64,000 bases of DNA from an uncultured Muribaculaceae bacterium (GTDB lineage: Bacteria > Bacteroidota > Bacteroidia > Bacteroidales > Muribaculaceae): contig CAJUPY010000008.1 of NCBI GenBank assembly GCA_910588035.1, positions 21,747 to 85,746 of the forward strand, written 5' to 3'. Below are positions 1 to 9,327 of the stretch, piece after piece; the stretch's first letter is position 1, and each line of letters begins with the position of its first letter. Made by a program: the position numbers and the translations under genes. A model generated the notes under the pieces. That model made no database searches. It was not told where the DNA came from and worked only from the letters and a program-made list of their open reading frames with translations.

Positions 1-465
1 ATCGTGTTGGCTTCGCGTGGCGAAGTCTCGAAAGTCGTGCTTGTCGATGCGGCCGGTGTCAAACCGCGTCACGGATTCAATTACTACCGTAAGGTGTATA
101 GCTTCAAAGCTGCCAAATTTTTGCTGAATTGTTTTCTCGGTCAGGAAAAAGCGGCATCCAGAATCGAGAAATTGCGCTCTTCGCGTGGTTCAAGCGATTA
201 CAACAATGCCTCTCCAAAGATGAAAGCCATAATGTCGAAAGTAGTCAATGAAGATCTGTGCAGGTTCATGCCTCAGATCAAAGCCCCGACTCTGTTGATA
301 TGGGGAGAGAACGACACTGCGACGCCACTGTCTGACGCACGGAAAATGGAGAAACTTATTCCCGATTCGGGATTGGTTTCGTTTCCGGCCTGCGGACATT
401 ACAGTTTCCTTGATAATCCGGTTGCTTTTTCAGCAGTCTTGAATAATTTTTTGAAATCTAAATAG
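1..465 (+). CDS. Alpha/beta hydrolase, C-terminal part (cut by window start)
   Basis: The reading frame is open from the first base, so this is the C-terminal part of a longer gene and its true start lies outside the window. Visible features of an alpha/beta hydrolase are the strand VVLVDAAG just after the missing nucleophile elbow, the acid region IWGENDTATP (Asp about 104 counted from the GTG at position 4) and the catalytic His in CGHYSF near the end. The nucleophile serine is not in the window, and substrate cannot be inferred. The gene ends 12 bp before a MurF-like ligase and Ddl on the same strand. The tight spacing suggests one operon, so a role near cell-wall precursor metabolism is possible. 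Confidence 0.8.
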   Translation: MVLASRGEVSKVVLVDAAGVKPRHGFNYYRKVYSFKAAKFLLNCFLGQEKAASRIEKLRSSRGSSDYNNASPKMKAIMSKVVNEDLCRFMPQIKAPTLLIWGENDTATPLSDARKMEKLIPDSGLVSFPACGHYSFLDNPVAFSAVLNNFLKSK

Positions 466-477
466 CTTGTATAAAGC

Positions 478-2076
478 ATGAACAATATGTCTATTACCGA
501 CGCTACCGATCTGATTGCCTGTGTTGTGCTGATTCTATGGCTCCCGGCCATGTTTCTCGCATTCAAGCGCGATCTGATGATGTTTCAACAGAACTCCTAC
601 CGCCCCGACCGCTATGCCCGTTGGGCAAAATCGACAGGTGAGTCGAGCACTGTTGCAAGGTGTTGCTATCTGTTCTCTTTCTTCTTGATCTGTGTCGGTC
701 GTGTGCCGTTTGTTGTATCCGCACCCATTGCCGCTTTTGTCTTGGTGTGGAACATCGTTGTTATGGCGCGTCGACATTACAAGAAACCATTGGTGTTCAC
801 TCCACGTGCCCGCCGCATCATGGGCGTCACTGCCGCTTTGTCAATCGTTGCTGTGGCAGTCGCTTTCGCTTTCCTGTCTCTGAGAGGCGCATGTGCTGTT
901 GCAATGGCTGTGTTGTTTGTCTCGCAGCTTTTCCTTCTGGCTGCCAACTGGTTGCTTAAGCCGGTTGAACGAACGATCACAAAACATTATTATGATGAAG
1001 CGGAGGCTATTCTCGCTTCAATGCCCGATCTGAAGATTATCGGAATAACAGGCAGCTATGGAAAAACGAGCACCAAACATTATCTTCACCGCATTCTCTC
1101 GGAACATTTCGACACATTGATGACTCCGGGCAGTTTCAACACGACTCTCGGTGTTGTGCGCACTGTCAGGGAATATCTCAAGCCCTACAACGAAGTCTTC
1201 ATAGTCGAGATGGGGGCAAAACAGCCTGGTGACATCAAAGAGATATGTGATCTTGTCAAACCGTCGGTCGGAATTATAACGGCTGTAGGTGAGCAGCATC
1301 TCGAATCATTCAAGTCGATTGAAAATGTCCAGCGAACGAAATTTGAACTTGTCGACGCATTGCCTGCCGGCGGTCTGGCGGTGTTGAATAACGATTTTCC
1401 CTATGTCGCCAATCGTGCGGTCAACAACGTTAAGTCGTTGCGTTATGCCGTCGCCACTCCCGACGGGGCTGATTTCATGGTGAAGGATATTGAATATGGT
1501 CGGAGGGGAACCGGTTTCACAATTATCGGCCCGGATGGATTTGAACTGACACTGTCTACCGCGCTTGTGGGTGAGTGTAATATTTCAAATCTCGTTGCAG
1601 CTGTGATAGTGGCTCTTCATCTCGGAGTGCCGTCAGAAAAAATCAGATATGCAGTCGGCAAGATCGAGCAGGTGGAGCACCGGCTGAACATGAAACACAC
1701 GCCTGGCGGACTGACAATCATCGACGATGCCTTCAACTCAAACCCCGATGGCTCAAGAATGGCTCTCGATGTGCTCAGACGAATGACCCCGGGCAAGAGA
1801 ATAGTGATAACACCCGGCATGATTGAACTTGGAGAAAAGCAATATGAGCTGAACCGTCGCCTCGGCGATACCATAGGCCGGTCGGCCGACATTGCGGTCA
1901 TTGTCGGTCAATATAACCGCGAGGCACTGGTTGAGGGAATAACCGCATCTGGATTCCCCGACGGAAACCTGCATGCCGTCGATACGTTTGCCGATGCCCA
2001 GAAACTGCTCATGTCAATTGCCCGGAGCGGAGACACTGTCTTATATGAAAATGATTTACCCGACACATTCAAATAA
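478..2076 (+). CDS. Membrane-anchored MurF-like Mur ligase
   Basis: ATP-dependent Mur ligase family protein of 532 residues. The first 160 residues contain about five hydrophobic segments (near 10-30, 62-80, 81-98, 115-135 and 138-158) in place of the usual MurF substrate-binding domain. The P-loop GITGSYGKTS lies at about 189-198, followed by the central-domain motif EMGAKQPGDI and the C-terminal motif DDAFNSNPDG, which corresponds to the DDAYNANP motif of MurF. Known MurF adds D-Ala-D-Ala to the UDP-MurNAc-tripeptide. Here the neighbour Ddl, 9 bp downstream, makes D-Ala-D-Ala, which supports a related reaction, but the membrane domain suggests a specialised or second MurF with a lipid-linked or otherwise altered substrate. 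A start at 487 is also possible. Confidence 0.85.
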   Translation: MNNMSITDATDLIACVVLILWLPAMFLAFKRDLMMFQQNSYRPDRYARWAKSTGESSTVARCCYLFSFFLICVGRVPFVVSAPIAAFVLVWNIVVMARRHYKKPLVFTPRARRIMGVTAALSIVAVAVAFAFLSLRGACAVAMAVLFVSQLFLLAANWLLKPVERTITKHYYDEAEAILASMPDLKIIGITGSYGKTSTKHYLHRILSEHFDTLMTPGSFNTTLGVVRTVREYLKPYNEVFIVEMGAKQPGDIKEICDLVKPSVGIITAVGEQHLESFKSIENVQRTKFELVDALPAGGLAVLNNDFPYVANRAVNNVKSLRYAVATPDGADFMVKDIEYGRRGTGFTIIGPDGFELTLSTALVGECNISNLVAAVIVALHLGVPSEKIRYAVGKIEQVEHRLNMKHTPGGLTIIDDAFNSNPDGSRMALDVLRRMTPGKRIVITPGMIELGEKQYELNRRLGDTIGRSADIAVIVGQYNREALVEGITASGFPDGNLHAVDTFADAQKLLMSIARSGDTVLYENDLPDTFK

Positions 2077-2085
2077 ACAATCACA

Positions 2086-3261
2086 ATGAAAACTAACATA
2101 GGCGTTTTTTTTGGCGGTCGCTCGACCGAACATGAAATATCGGTGATTTCGGCCTCGCAGGCCATGCATGCCATTAACCGCGACCGTTTTGATGTCACCC
2201 CCATATACATCACAAAACAAGGCCATTGGTACACCGGCGACGCATTGTTTGACGTTGCCAACTATCGTGACATTCCTTCATTGCTCGCCCGTTGCCGTGA
2301 GGTTTACATGCGTCCGGTTTTCGGAGACTATAATCTCTATGCTGTCAGAAAAAGCATGTTTGGAAGTGATAAGGTGGCTACGCTCGATGTAGTGATTCCG
2401 GTGTTGCACGGCTCAAATGGAGAAGACGGCATTTTTGAGGGAGTGCTCGAGACAATCGGCATTCCGTTTGCCGGATGCGACACATTGTCATCGGCCAACG
2501 GAATGGATAAGATCACGATGAAGATGATTCTGAAAGCAAACGATATTCCGGTCGTCGACTATGTCTGGTTCACCGATAAGCAGTGGTTTGCCCAACGCGA
2601 TCAGCTGATTGGCAGAATCGAGACAGAGCTTGGGTATCCCGTGATAGTCAAACCCGCCAATCTCGGTTCGAGTGTCGGAATCGGACGTGCTTCTGACCGC
2701 GAGGAACTCGTGGCGTGTGTCGAAACTGCCGAAAAATATTCGACACGCATCATTGTCGAGGATATGGTTGAGAATCTTCAGGAAATCAACTGTTCGGTGC
2801 TCGGCGATTGTGACGACTATGTCACATCGGTGCTTGAAGAACCGATCAAAACAGGCGATTTCCTGTCTTACGAAGACAAATACATGGGTGGCACAAAAGG
2901 AACGAAAGGAATGCAAGCCTCTCAGAAACGCATTCCGGCCGAATTGCCTGAAGATGAGACCAGGCGAATTCAGTTTCTTGCCGGTGAGACATTCAGGGTT
3001 CTCTCATGTCACGGTGTCAGCCGCGTCGATGTGATTGTCGACCGAAAGACACGCGACATCTATGTCAATGAGATCAATACAATTCCCGGCTCGCTTTCGT
3101 TCTATCTTTGGGAAGCGACCGGTGTGAAATTCGACAAACTTATGGAACGACTTGTCGCCCTCGCTCTGAAACGAAATCGCGAACGCTCGATGAAAACTGT
3201 CTCTTACGATCAGAATATTTTCTCTCTCGGAGGCGGAGTCAAGGGCGGAATAAAGAAATAG
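2086..3261 (+). CDS. ddl: D-alanine--D-alanine ligase
   Basis: ATP-grasp enzyme that joins two D-alanines for peptidoglycan precursors in the cytoplasm. The 391 residues are slightly longer than usual because of a C-terminal tail ending GGGVKGGIKK. Visible motifs are FGGRSTEHEIS at the N-terminus, VLHGSNGEDG, the ATP-grasp strand PVIVKPANLGSSVG, the omega-loop stretch SYEDKY (a Lys-Tyr pair as in D-Ala-D-Ala rather than D-Ala-D-Lac ligases) and the metal-binding end VNEINTIPGS. It starts 9 bp after the MurF-like ligase, so the two are probably co-transcribed, pairing synthesis and use of the dipeptide. Confidence 0.95.
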   Translation: MKTNIGVFFGGRSTEHEISVISASQAMHAINRDRFDVTPIYITKQGHWYTGDALFDVANYRDIPSLLARCREVYMRPVFGDYNLYAVRKSMFGSDKVATLDVVIPVLHGSNGEDGIFEGVLETIGIPFAGCDTLSSANGMDKITMKMILKANDIPVVDYVWFTDKQWFAQRDQLIGRIETELGYPVIVKPANLGSSVGIGRASDREELVACVETAEKYSTRIIVEDMVENLQEINCSVLGDCDDYVTSVLEEPIKTGDFLSYEDKYMGGTKGTKGMQASQKRIPAELPEDETRRIQFLAGETFRVLSCHGVSRVDVIVDRKTRDIYVNEINTIPGSLSFYLWEATGVKFDKLMERLVALALKRNRERSMKTVSYDQNIFSLGGGVKGGIKK

Positions 3262-3284
3262 AAAAGATCTCCGGAGGTTATTTA

Positions 3285-3317
3285 CAACGCGGGCACACCA
3301 CAAGTGTGCCCGCGTTG
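3285..3317. terminator. Bidirectional terminator between convergent ddl and ABC-F genes
   Basis: A perfect 14-bp stem, arms 3285-3298 and 3304-3317, with the 5-nt loop CACAA. It sits in the 88-bp gap between two convergent genes. The flanking T-tracts are weak in both directions, so function rests on stem strength and position. Confidence 0.75.
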
Positions 3318-3349
3318 CATTTATCGGTGTGCGCTGATAGGGCGCAGGT

Positions 3350-5212
3350 TCAAGAATCGAGTTCCGACAATTCGAGCCACCTTAGCTCTTTCTCATCAAT
3401 AAGATTCTTGACATCTTCATAGCGACGTGCCGCTTCCGCAAAATTATCGATTTGAGTCCCCGAATTGAATGCGGTCTCGAGTTCGGCCTTTTCGGCGTTC
3501 AGCGACTCGAGTTCGGCATTGAGACTTTCAAGTTCTTTCTTCTCTTTGAATGAAAGGCGTGGTTTGCGTTCGGCCTGCTGTTTTTCTCGTGATGTCTTTG
3601 CCGGTTGGTCGGCTGTTTTCTGAGATGTGTTTTCGTTCAGCCACTGGCGGTATTCGGTGTATGTGCCGGGGAAATCTTTGACGACACCGTCGCCCTCGAA
3701 CACAAACAGATGTTCGGCTATCGAGTCGAGGAAAAATCTGTCGTGGCTGACAACGATGACACAACCTTTGAATTCTGCAAGATATTCTTCGAGAATACCC
3801 AAAGTCACAATGTCGAGATCGTTGGTCGGCTCGTCAAGAATCAGGAAGTTGGGAGATCTCATCAACACCGAAGCGAGGTGTAGCCGCGACCGTTCTCCTC
3901 CGCTCAAAGTGTGGATATATTTCTGTTGGTCTGCCGGAGTGAATAGAAAACGTTGCAAGAACTGCATCGGTGCGATGTGTTGACCTTCGTTGTAGACTAT
4001 ATCTTCGGCAAGTTCTGTTATGGCGTCAACAACTTTTTTGTTTTCGTCAAACGAGATTCCGTCCTGGCTGTAATAACCGAACCTGACTGTCTCTCCGACT
4101 TCCCATTTGCCTGAATCAGGAGCTACAAGTCCCTGCAGCATTTTGATGAACGTCGATTTACCGACACCGTTCTCACCGATTATGCCGACTTTGTCATAGC
4201 GGGCGAATATGTAGTTGAAGTCATCGAGAATGATTTTTGAGCCGAAACGTTTCGATATGTGTTCCGCCTCGAAGATTTTTGATCCTATGTAGCTCGATTT
4301 GACGTCAAGAACTATGTTCTTTTCCTGAAGATTTATTCTCGAACGGTCTTTCAGGTCATAGAACGAGTCTATTCTGAATTTCGCTTTGCCTGCACGCGCC
4401 TGTGGCTGACGGTTCATCCAGTCTTGTTCCTTGCGCAGGGTGTTCTTGACCTTGGCAAGTTCGGCACTCATCGCCTCGATGCGTTCAGCGCGCCGACGCA
4501 GGTAGTTGTCGTAGTTGCCTTCGTAGACATAGATTGATTCTTTGTCGATCTCAACGATCTTGTTGCACACCCGGTCGAGAAAATAGCGGTCGTGGGTAAC
4601 CATCAGCAGTGTCGCACGCGATCGGGCGAGATAGTTTTCAAGCCATTCTACAGTCGTGATGTCGAGGTGGTTGGTCGGCTCGTCGAGAATCAGGAAATCG
4701 GGATTGTCGAGAAGCACTCTTGCCATGGCGAGACGTTTGCGTTGTCCCCCCGACAGCGTACCTACCTTTTGTGTCAGATCTGTGATTTTCAGTTGTGACA
4801 GAAGCTGTTTCATGCGGTCCTCATAGTCCCAGGCATTTGCCGCATCCATTTTGGTGATGCACGTTGCTATTTCTGCTGCGTCTCCCGAAATCAACGCGGT
4901 CTCATAGCCGGTGATCGCTTCAGTGGCTGCGGTGTGGTTGGCAAAAGCCGACTCGATGACTGTCAGGTCATTGTCGAGCGACGGAGTCTGCTCAAGATAG
5001 CCTACACGAAGATCATTCCTGAAGACAATTTCTCCGGAGTCTGCCGATATCACTCCGGCGATACATTTAAGCAGAGTTGTTTTGCCTGTGCCGTTCTTTG
5101 CTATAAGCCCGATTTTGTCTCCTTCGTTTATCCCGAGTGTGACGTCGCTGAAAAGAGTTCGGTCTCCGATGCTTTTCGTAAGTCGGTTTATCTGTAGGTA
5201 TGGTGTTGCCAT
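3350..5212 (-). CDS. ABC-F family ATPase, Uup-like
   Basis: Soluble protein of 620 residues with two ABC ATPase domains and no membrane segment. Domain 1 has Walker A GLIAKNGTGKTT (about 35-46), signature LSGGQRKRLAMA and Walker B LILDEPTNHLD. Domain 2 has GIIGENGVGKST, LSGGERSRLHLA and LILDEPTNDLD. A charged linker follows domain 2, then a Glu/Lys/Leu-rich coiled coil (about 540-615), the layout of Uup. ABC-F proteins act on the ribosome, and Uup also affects DNA processing and transposon excision; neither role can be fixed here. It is the last gene of a reverse operon, 7 bp after the MerR gene. Confidence 0.92.
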   Translation of the reverse strand: MATPYLQINRLTKSIGDRTLFSDVTLGINEGDKIGLIAKNGTGKTTLLKCIAGVISADSGEIVFRNDLRVGYLEQTPSLDNDLTVIESAFANHTAATEAITGYETALISGDAAEIATCITKMDAANAWDYEDRMKQLLSQLKITDLTQKVGTLSGGQRKRLAMARVLLDNPDFLILDEPTNHLDITTVEWLENYLARSRATLLMVTHDRYFLDRVCNKIVEIDKESIYVYEGNYDNYLRRRAERIEAMSAELAKVKNTLRKEQDWMNRQPQARAGKAKFRIDSFYDLKDRSRINLQEKNIVLDVKSSYIGSKIFEAEHISKRFGSKIILDDFNYIFARYDKVGIIGENGVGKSTFIKMLQGLVAPDSGKWEVGETVRFGYYSQDGISFDENKKVVDAITELAEDIVYNEGQHIAPMQFLQRFLFTPADQQKYIHTLSGGERSRLHLASVLMRSPNFLILDEPTNDLDIVTLGILEEYLAEFKGCVIVVSHDRFFLDSIAEHLFVFEGDGVVKDFPGTYTEYRQWLNENTSQKTADQPAKTSREKQQAERKPRLSFKEKKELESLNAELESLNAEKAELETAFNSGTQIDNFAEAARRYEDVKNLIDEKELRWLELSELDS

Positions 5213-5219
5213 TGTGGGG

Positions 5220-5564
5220 TCAGCGTTTGAGTTGGTTAATTGAATTGATCATTCCGTTCAATTGGTCGCGTATCGATTTCAGACGTTCGATCACTTCAAA
5301 ACGTTTCTCGACACCTTGCCTGTTGCTTCTCAATTCGGCAAGGGCAGCTTCAATTTTCAAGCCGCGCTCTTTTACAAGATAATGAATCATTTTCAAGATC
5401 TCGATGTCGCGTGGAGAGTAATACCGGTTTCCTTTTGAATCTCTGTAGGGTTTTAGCATCGTGAATTCCTTTTCCCAGAACCTCAGCGTTGACTGGGGTA
5501 TGTTCAGAAGTTCGGCGACTTCGCTGATGCGGTAATATTTTTTGTCAAGCGGATCTCGTTTCAT
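5220..5564 (-). CDS. MerR family transcriptional regulator
   Basis: 114-residue DNA-binding protein. The N-terminal winged helix-turn-helix has YYRISEVAELLNIPQSTLRFWEKEF (given here in two parts, YYRISEVAELLNIP and QSTLRFWEKEF) and the wing YRDSKGNRYYSPRDIEIL. A C-terminal helical region probably dimerises. It lacks an evident effector domain or metal-binding cysteines, like the short MerR-type regulators common in Bacteroidetes. It lies between the M23 peptidase (23 bp upstream) and the ABC-F ATPase (7 bp downstream), apparently in one operon. Target genes are unknown. Confidence 0.88.
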   Translation of the reverse strand: MKRDPLDKKYYRISEVAELLNIPQSTLRFWEKEFTMLKPYRDSKGNRYYSPRDIEILKMIHYLVKERGLKIEAALAELRSNRQGVEKRFEVIERLKSIRDQLNGMINSINQLKR

Positions 5565-5587
5565 CGTGCATTGTTCAATTCAGACAA

Positions 5588-6550
5588 TCAGTCCATGACA
5601 TGAGAGGCTGCCTCGGCCGCGTTGATCATCTCGGCATACTGCTCGGGTGTCAGGTCCTGGAAATAATAATTGACAGGGTTTTGAGGTGTTCCATTGTGGA
5701 GAACCTCATAGTGTAGGTGTGGTCCGGTCGATTTGCCGGTATTGCCGACGTGTCCGATCAGGTCACCCCGCGAGACCTTTTGTCCGGCCTTGACCTTGAT
5801 CTCGCTTAAATGGGCATAGCGTGTGACATAGCCATATCCGTGGTCAATCTCGATCAGATTGCCGTAGGCACCTCCCCAACCGGCCGATTTGACCACACCG
5901 TCGCCGGTGACATAGACTTTGGTGCCGATGTTTGAGGCAAAATCCATGCCTGCATGAAATTTGGTGGTTCCGTAAACCGGATCCACCCGATATCCGTAGC
6001 CCGATGCCATCTGTTTCAGGTCAAGGTCTGAGACAGGCTGCACCGACGGAATGTGGGCTATTCTGTCTTTTTGTTGTGAGGCCATTTCGCGCAGATCGTT
6101 GAATGATCTGATCTGGGCATAGAGCATGCGGTCGAGAAGGTCCATTTTGTCGTTGACACTCTCCACAAGTTCGGCGTCGTTCATCGATTTATAGGTCTCG
6201 GCATTTTCGTGTCCCGCCAGACGGCGTGTCATGCTGATAGGTTCGGCCTGCAGCATGACACGGTAGAAGTTGTTGTCTCGTTCTGCTATTCTGTCGAGGA
6301 CAACAATAGCCTCGTTGAGGCGTGTGTCGAGTTTCTCGACCTCGGTTTTCAGACGTGAGTTTTCCTCGCGCAACATTCTCTCTTTTGGAAAATCGATGAG
6401 ATAATACATGGCTGTGCCGATTATGACAGCGATGCAGACTCCTTCGAAAATGTTCTTGACAATAGTCCACAAACGGTTCAGACGCGACGGGTAGACACGT
6501 TCATAGGTGTCGGTCAACTGATTGTAGCGATAGAAAACCTTGCGGCTCAT
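5588..6550 (-). CDS. M23 family metallopeptidase, membrane-anchored
   Basis: Peptidoglycan endopeptidase of the LytM/M23 type, 320 residues. One transmembrane segment (about 32-50) is followed by a coiled-coil region (about 55-100) and a C-terminal M23 domain (about 185-300). Zinc ligands are visible: His and Asp in FHAGMDF and the HxH in GPHLHYEV. The architecture is of a periplasmic cell-wall hydrolase tethered to the inner membrane. It is the first gene of a reverse operon with MerR and ABC-F and is divergent from alaS. A possible -7 element for it, TATTTTTG on the reverse strand, overlaps 6594-6601, next to the alaS promoter. Confidence 0.92.
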   Translation of the reverse strand: MSRKVFYRYNQLTDTYERVYPSRLNRLWTIVKNIFEGVCIAVIIGTAMYYLIDFPKERMLREENSRLKTEVEKLDTRLNEAIVVLDRIAERDNNFYRVMLQAEPISMTRRLAGHENAETYKSMNDAELVESVNDKMDLLDRMLYAQIRSFNDLREMASQQKDRIAHIPSVQPVSDLDLKQMASGYGYRVDPVYGTTKFHAGMDFASNIGTKVYVTGDGVVKSAGWGGAYGNLIEIDHGYGYVTRYAHLSEIKVKAGQKVSRGDLIGHVGNTGKSTGPHLHYEVLHNGTPQNPVNYYFQDLTPEQYAEMINAAEAASHVMD

Positions 6551-6590
6551 GGTTTATGGGATTGTTGTATGGAGGTTTTGTCGGTTTATC

Positions 6591-6621
6591 TTGCAAAAAT
6601 ACTGAAAAATAAGTAATTTTG
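6591..6621 (+). promoter_or_regulatory. Bacteroidetes-type promoter for alaS
   Basis: A -33 TTG at 6591-6593 and a -7 TAATTTTG at 6614-6621 are separated by 20 bp, matching the consensus TTG-N19-21-TAnnTTTG of the primary sigma factor in this phylum. The predicted leader of alaS is about 70 nt. Confidence 0.75.
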
Positions 6622-6695
6622 CAGACTATTTTTGAGAAAGATTCAAAACGACAAACGAGAAAATAAAACAACAATATAGCTATATCCCTTATAAC

Positions 6696-9314
6696 ATGTT
6701 AACAGCAAAGGAAATAAGAGAGTCATACAAGAAATTTTTCGAAAGCAAGGGACATCACATCGTTCCGTCGGCTCCGATGGTGATCAAAGATGACCCGACT
6801 CTCATGTTCACAAATGCCGGTATGAATCAGTTCAAGGATATCATCCTCGGCAATACAACAGCGAAATATACCCGTGTGGCCGACTCACAGAAGTGTCTCC
6901 GTGTCAGCGGTAAACATAATGACCTCGAGGAGGTCGGACACGACACCTACCACCACACAATGTTCGAGATGCTCGGCAACTGGTCTTTCGGCGACTATTT
7001 CAAAAAAGAGGCGATTGACTGGGCATGGGAATATCTTGTCGAGGTTTTGAAACTCGATCAGTCGCGTCTCTATGCAACTGTCTTCGAGGGTTCTCCAGAA
7101 GAAGGCCTCGCGCGTGACGATGAGGCTGCCGCAATCTGGGAGACACATTTGCCTGCCGACCATATCATAAACGGAAACAAACACGATAACTTCTGGGAAA
7201 TGGGTGAGACCGGTCCGTGTGGTCCATGTTCCGAGATTCACATAGACCTACGTTCCGATGACGAACGGAAAGAGGTCAGCGGTGCTTCGCTCGTGAACCA
7301 CGATCACCCTCAGGTGATCGAGATATGGAACCTTGTGTTCATGCAATATCAGCGCATGGCCGACGGTTCTCTGCAGCCTTTGCCCGCAAAGGTCATTGAC
7401 ACTGGCATGGGTTTTGAGCGTCTCTGTATGGCCCTTCAGGGAAAGCAGTCAAATTACGACACCGACGTATTCACTCCTCTGATCGATAAGATTGCGGCTC
7501 TTTCGGGTAAGAAATATGGTGAGAACCAAGATGTTGACGTAGCCATGAGGGTGATCGCCGATCATGTCAGAACGATCGCGTTCTCGATCGCTGACTCACA
7601 GCTCCCTTCAAACGCCAAGGCCGGTTATGTCATCAGGCGCATTTTGCGCCGTGCCGTGCGCTATGCCTACACGTTCCTCGATCAGAAGAGCGCGTTCATG
7701 TATCGTCTGATCGACACTCTGATCGACAGCATGGGTGAGGCCTATCCTGAACTCAAGGTGCAACGTGAATTGATCATGAAAGTCATCAAGGAAGAGGAAG
7801 ACTCTTTCTTGAGAACCCTTGAAAACGGAATAAAACTTCTCGACTCTGCCATTCAGCGTGCTAAGGCGGCAGGCAAGACCGAGATATCGGGCAAGGAAGC
7901 CTTTGAACTCTATGACACATATGGATTCCCGCTCGATTTGACTGAGTTGATTCTGAGAGAGAATAACATGACTCTCGATGAAAATGGTTTCAAAGTCGAG
8001 ATGGATGCCCAGAAAGCCCGTGCCCGCAATGCTGCCGCTGTTGAGACCGGCGACTGGGTAGTGGTGCGTGAAGGTGAGCAGGTGTTTGTCGGATATGATG
8101 AGACCGATACCAGCTCACGGATTCTGCGCTATCGCAAAGTGAAGCAGAAAAACCGCGAATTCTATCAGATTGTTCTCGATGTCACCCCGTTCTATGCCGA
8201 AATGGGTGGTCAGGTCGGTGACCGTGGAACTTTGACAGATGGAGAGGAAACCGTCGAGATCTATGACACAAAACGTGAGAACGGAATGGGTGTGCAACTG
8301 ACAAAGAAACTGCCCGCAAACGTAGAGGCTGTTTTCACTGCGTCGATTGACAAGGATGCACGTCAGGCGATTTCCTGCAACCACACCGCCACACACCTGC
8401 TTCACGAAGCGTTGCGTGAGGTTCTCGGATCTCATGTCGAGCAGAAAGGTTCTTACGTGTCGCCCGAACTGCTGCGTTTCGACTTCTCTCATTTTCAGAA
8501 ACTTACGCCTGAGGAAATCAGAAAAGTCGAACATCTTGCCAACAAGAAGGTGCGTCAGGCTATCAGCCGCGACGAACGTCGATGCGTGCCTATTGCCGAG
8601 GCTCGTCAAATGGGTGCCATGGCTCTTTTCGGTGAGAAATATGGCGATGAGGTGCGTGTGATAAAATATGGTGATTCGGTGGAACTTTGTGGTGGTACCC
8701 ATGTTGACAACACAGGTAACATCGGAATGATACGCATCATTTCTGAGAGCAGCATCGCTGCCGGAATCCGTCGCATCGAGGCGATCACAGGCGAACGGGT
8801 CGAGGCAGCAATGGACGATATGGCCGACACGATCAGAGGAATCTCACATATGTTCAACAATGCTTCAGATCTGACAGCGGCTATCCGTAAATCTATCGAG
8901 GAAAATGCCGAACTTCGTGGCGAGGTAGAGGAGTTCATGAAAGAACGTATCAAAAATCAGGCGACCGAACTGCTTGCTAAAGCCGATACGGTCAATGACA
9001 TCAAGGTGGTGTTCCTTACCGGAGTCAGGGTGCCTGATGTTGTCAAGGGAATTGCGTTTGCCGTCCGCCAGATGTCACCGGAATCGACCGCATTCGTCGG
9101 TGCCACTGTCGACATTGCCGGAAAACCGCTGTTGACTGTCATGCTTACTGACGATGTGGTCAAAAAAGGCTATAACGCATCGGCTATTGTCAGGGAAGCA
9201 GCCAAAGCCATCAAGGGCGGTGGCGGTGGCCAACCCGGTTTCGCACAGGCCGGCGGTAAAGATGCCGACGGAATCTCAACCGCGGCAAACACCATGCGCG
9301 AAGCTCTGAAATAA
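6696..9314 (+). CDS. alaS: Alanine--tRNA ligase
   Basis: Full-length class II aminoacyl-tRNA synthetase, 872 residues, charging tRNA-Ala in the cytoplasm. The N-terminal catalytic core begins with the typical IRESYKKFFESKGH. The editing domain has the zinc-binding motif HTATHLLHEAL and CGGTHVDNTG. The C-terminal C-Ala region is present and ends in a glycine-rich GGGGGQPGFAQAGG stretch. A promoter with a leader of about 70 nt precedes it. It is divergent from the M23 gene and followed 13 bp later by a small membrane protein. Confidence 0.98.
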   Translation: MLTAKEIRESYKKFFESKGHHIVPSAPMVIKDDPTLMFTNAGMNQFKDIILGNTTAKYTRVADSQKCLRVSGKHNDLEEVGHDTYHHTMFEMLGNWSFGDYFKKEAIDWAWEYLVEVLKLDQSRLYATVFEGSPEEGLARDDEAAAIWETHLPADHIINGNKHDNFWEMGETGPCGPCSEIHIDLRSDDERKEVSGASLVNHDHPQVIEIWNLVFMQYQRMADGSLQPLPAKVIDTGMGFERLCMALQGKQSNYDTDVFTPLIDKIAALSGKKYGENQDVDVAMRVIADHVRTIAFSIADSQLPSNAKAGYVIRRILRRAVRYAYTFLDQKSAFMYRLIDTLIDSMGEAYPELKVQRELIMKVIKEEEDSFLRTLENGIKLLDSAIQRAKAAGKTEISGKEAFELYDTYGFPLDLTELILRENNMTLDENGFKVEMDAQKARARNAAAVETGDWVVVREGEQVFVGYDETDTSSRILRYRKVKQKNREFYQIVLDVTPFYAEMGGQVGDRGTLTDGEETVEIYDTKRENGMGVQLTKKLPANVEAVFTASIDKDARQAISCNHTATHLLHEALREVLGSHVEQKGSYVSPELLRFDFSHFQKLTPEEIRKVEHLANKKVRQAISRDERRCVPIAEARQMGAMALFGEKYGDEVRVIKYGDSVELCGGTHVDNTGNIGMIRIISESSIAAGIRRIEAITGERVEAAMDDMADTIRGISHMFNNASDLTAAIRKSIEENAELRGEVEEFMKERIKNQATELLAKADTVNDIKVVFLTGVRVPDVVKGIAFAVRQMSPESTAFVGATVDIAGKPLLTVMLTDDVVKKGYNASAIVREAAKAIKGGGGGQPGFAQAGGKDADGISTAANTMREALK

Positions 9315-9327
9315 AGATGAGCAGATC

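Noticed and set aside
6594..6624. Reverse promoter for the M23 operon at 6594-6601
   Set aside because: The -7 element TATTTTTG is good but the -33 position has CTG instead of TTG; mentioned only in the gene entry.
8115..8702. 195-codon open frame opposite alaS
   Set aside because: It lies fully inside a well-recognised alanine-tRNA ligase and its translation has no motif; the frame is a by-product of the sense codon pattern.
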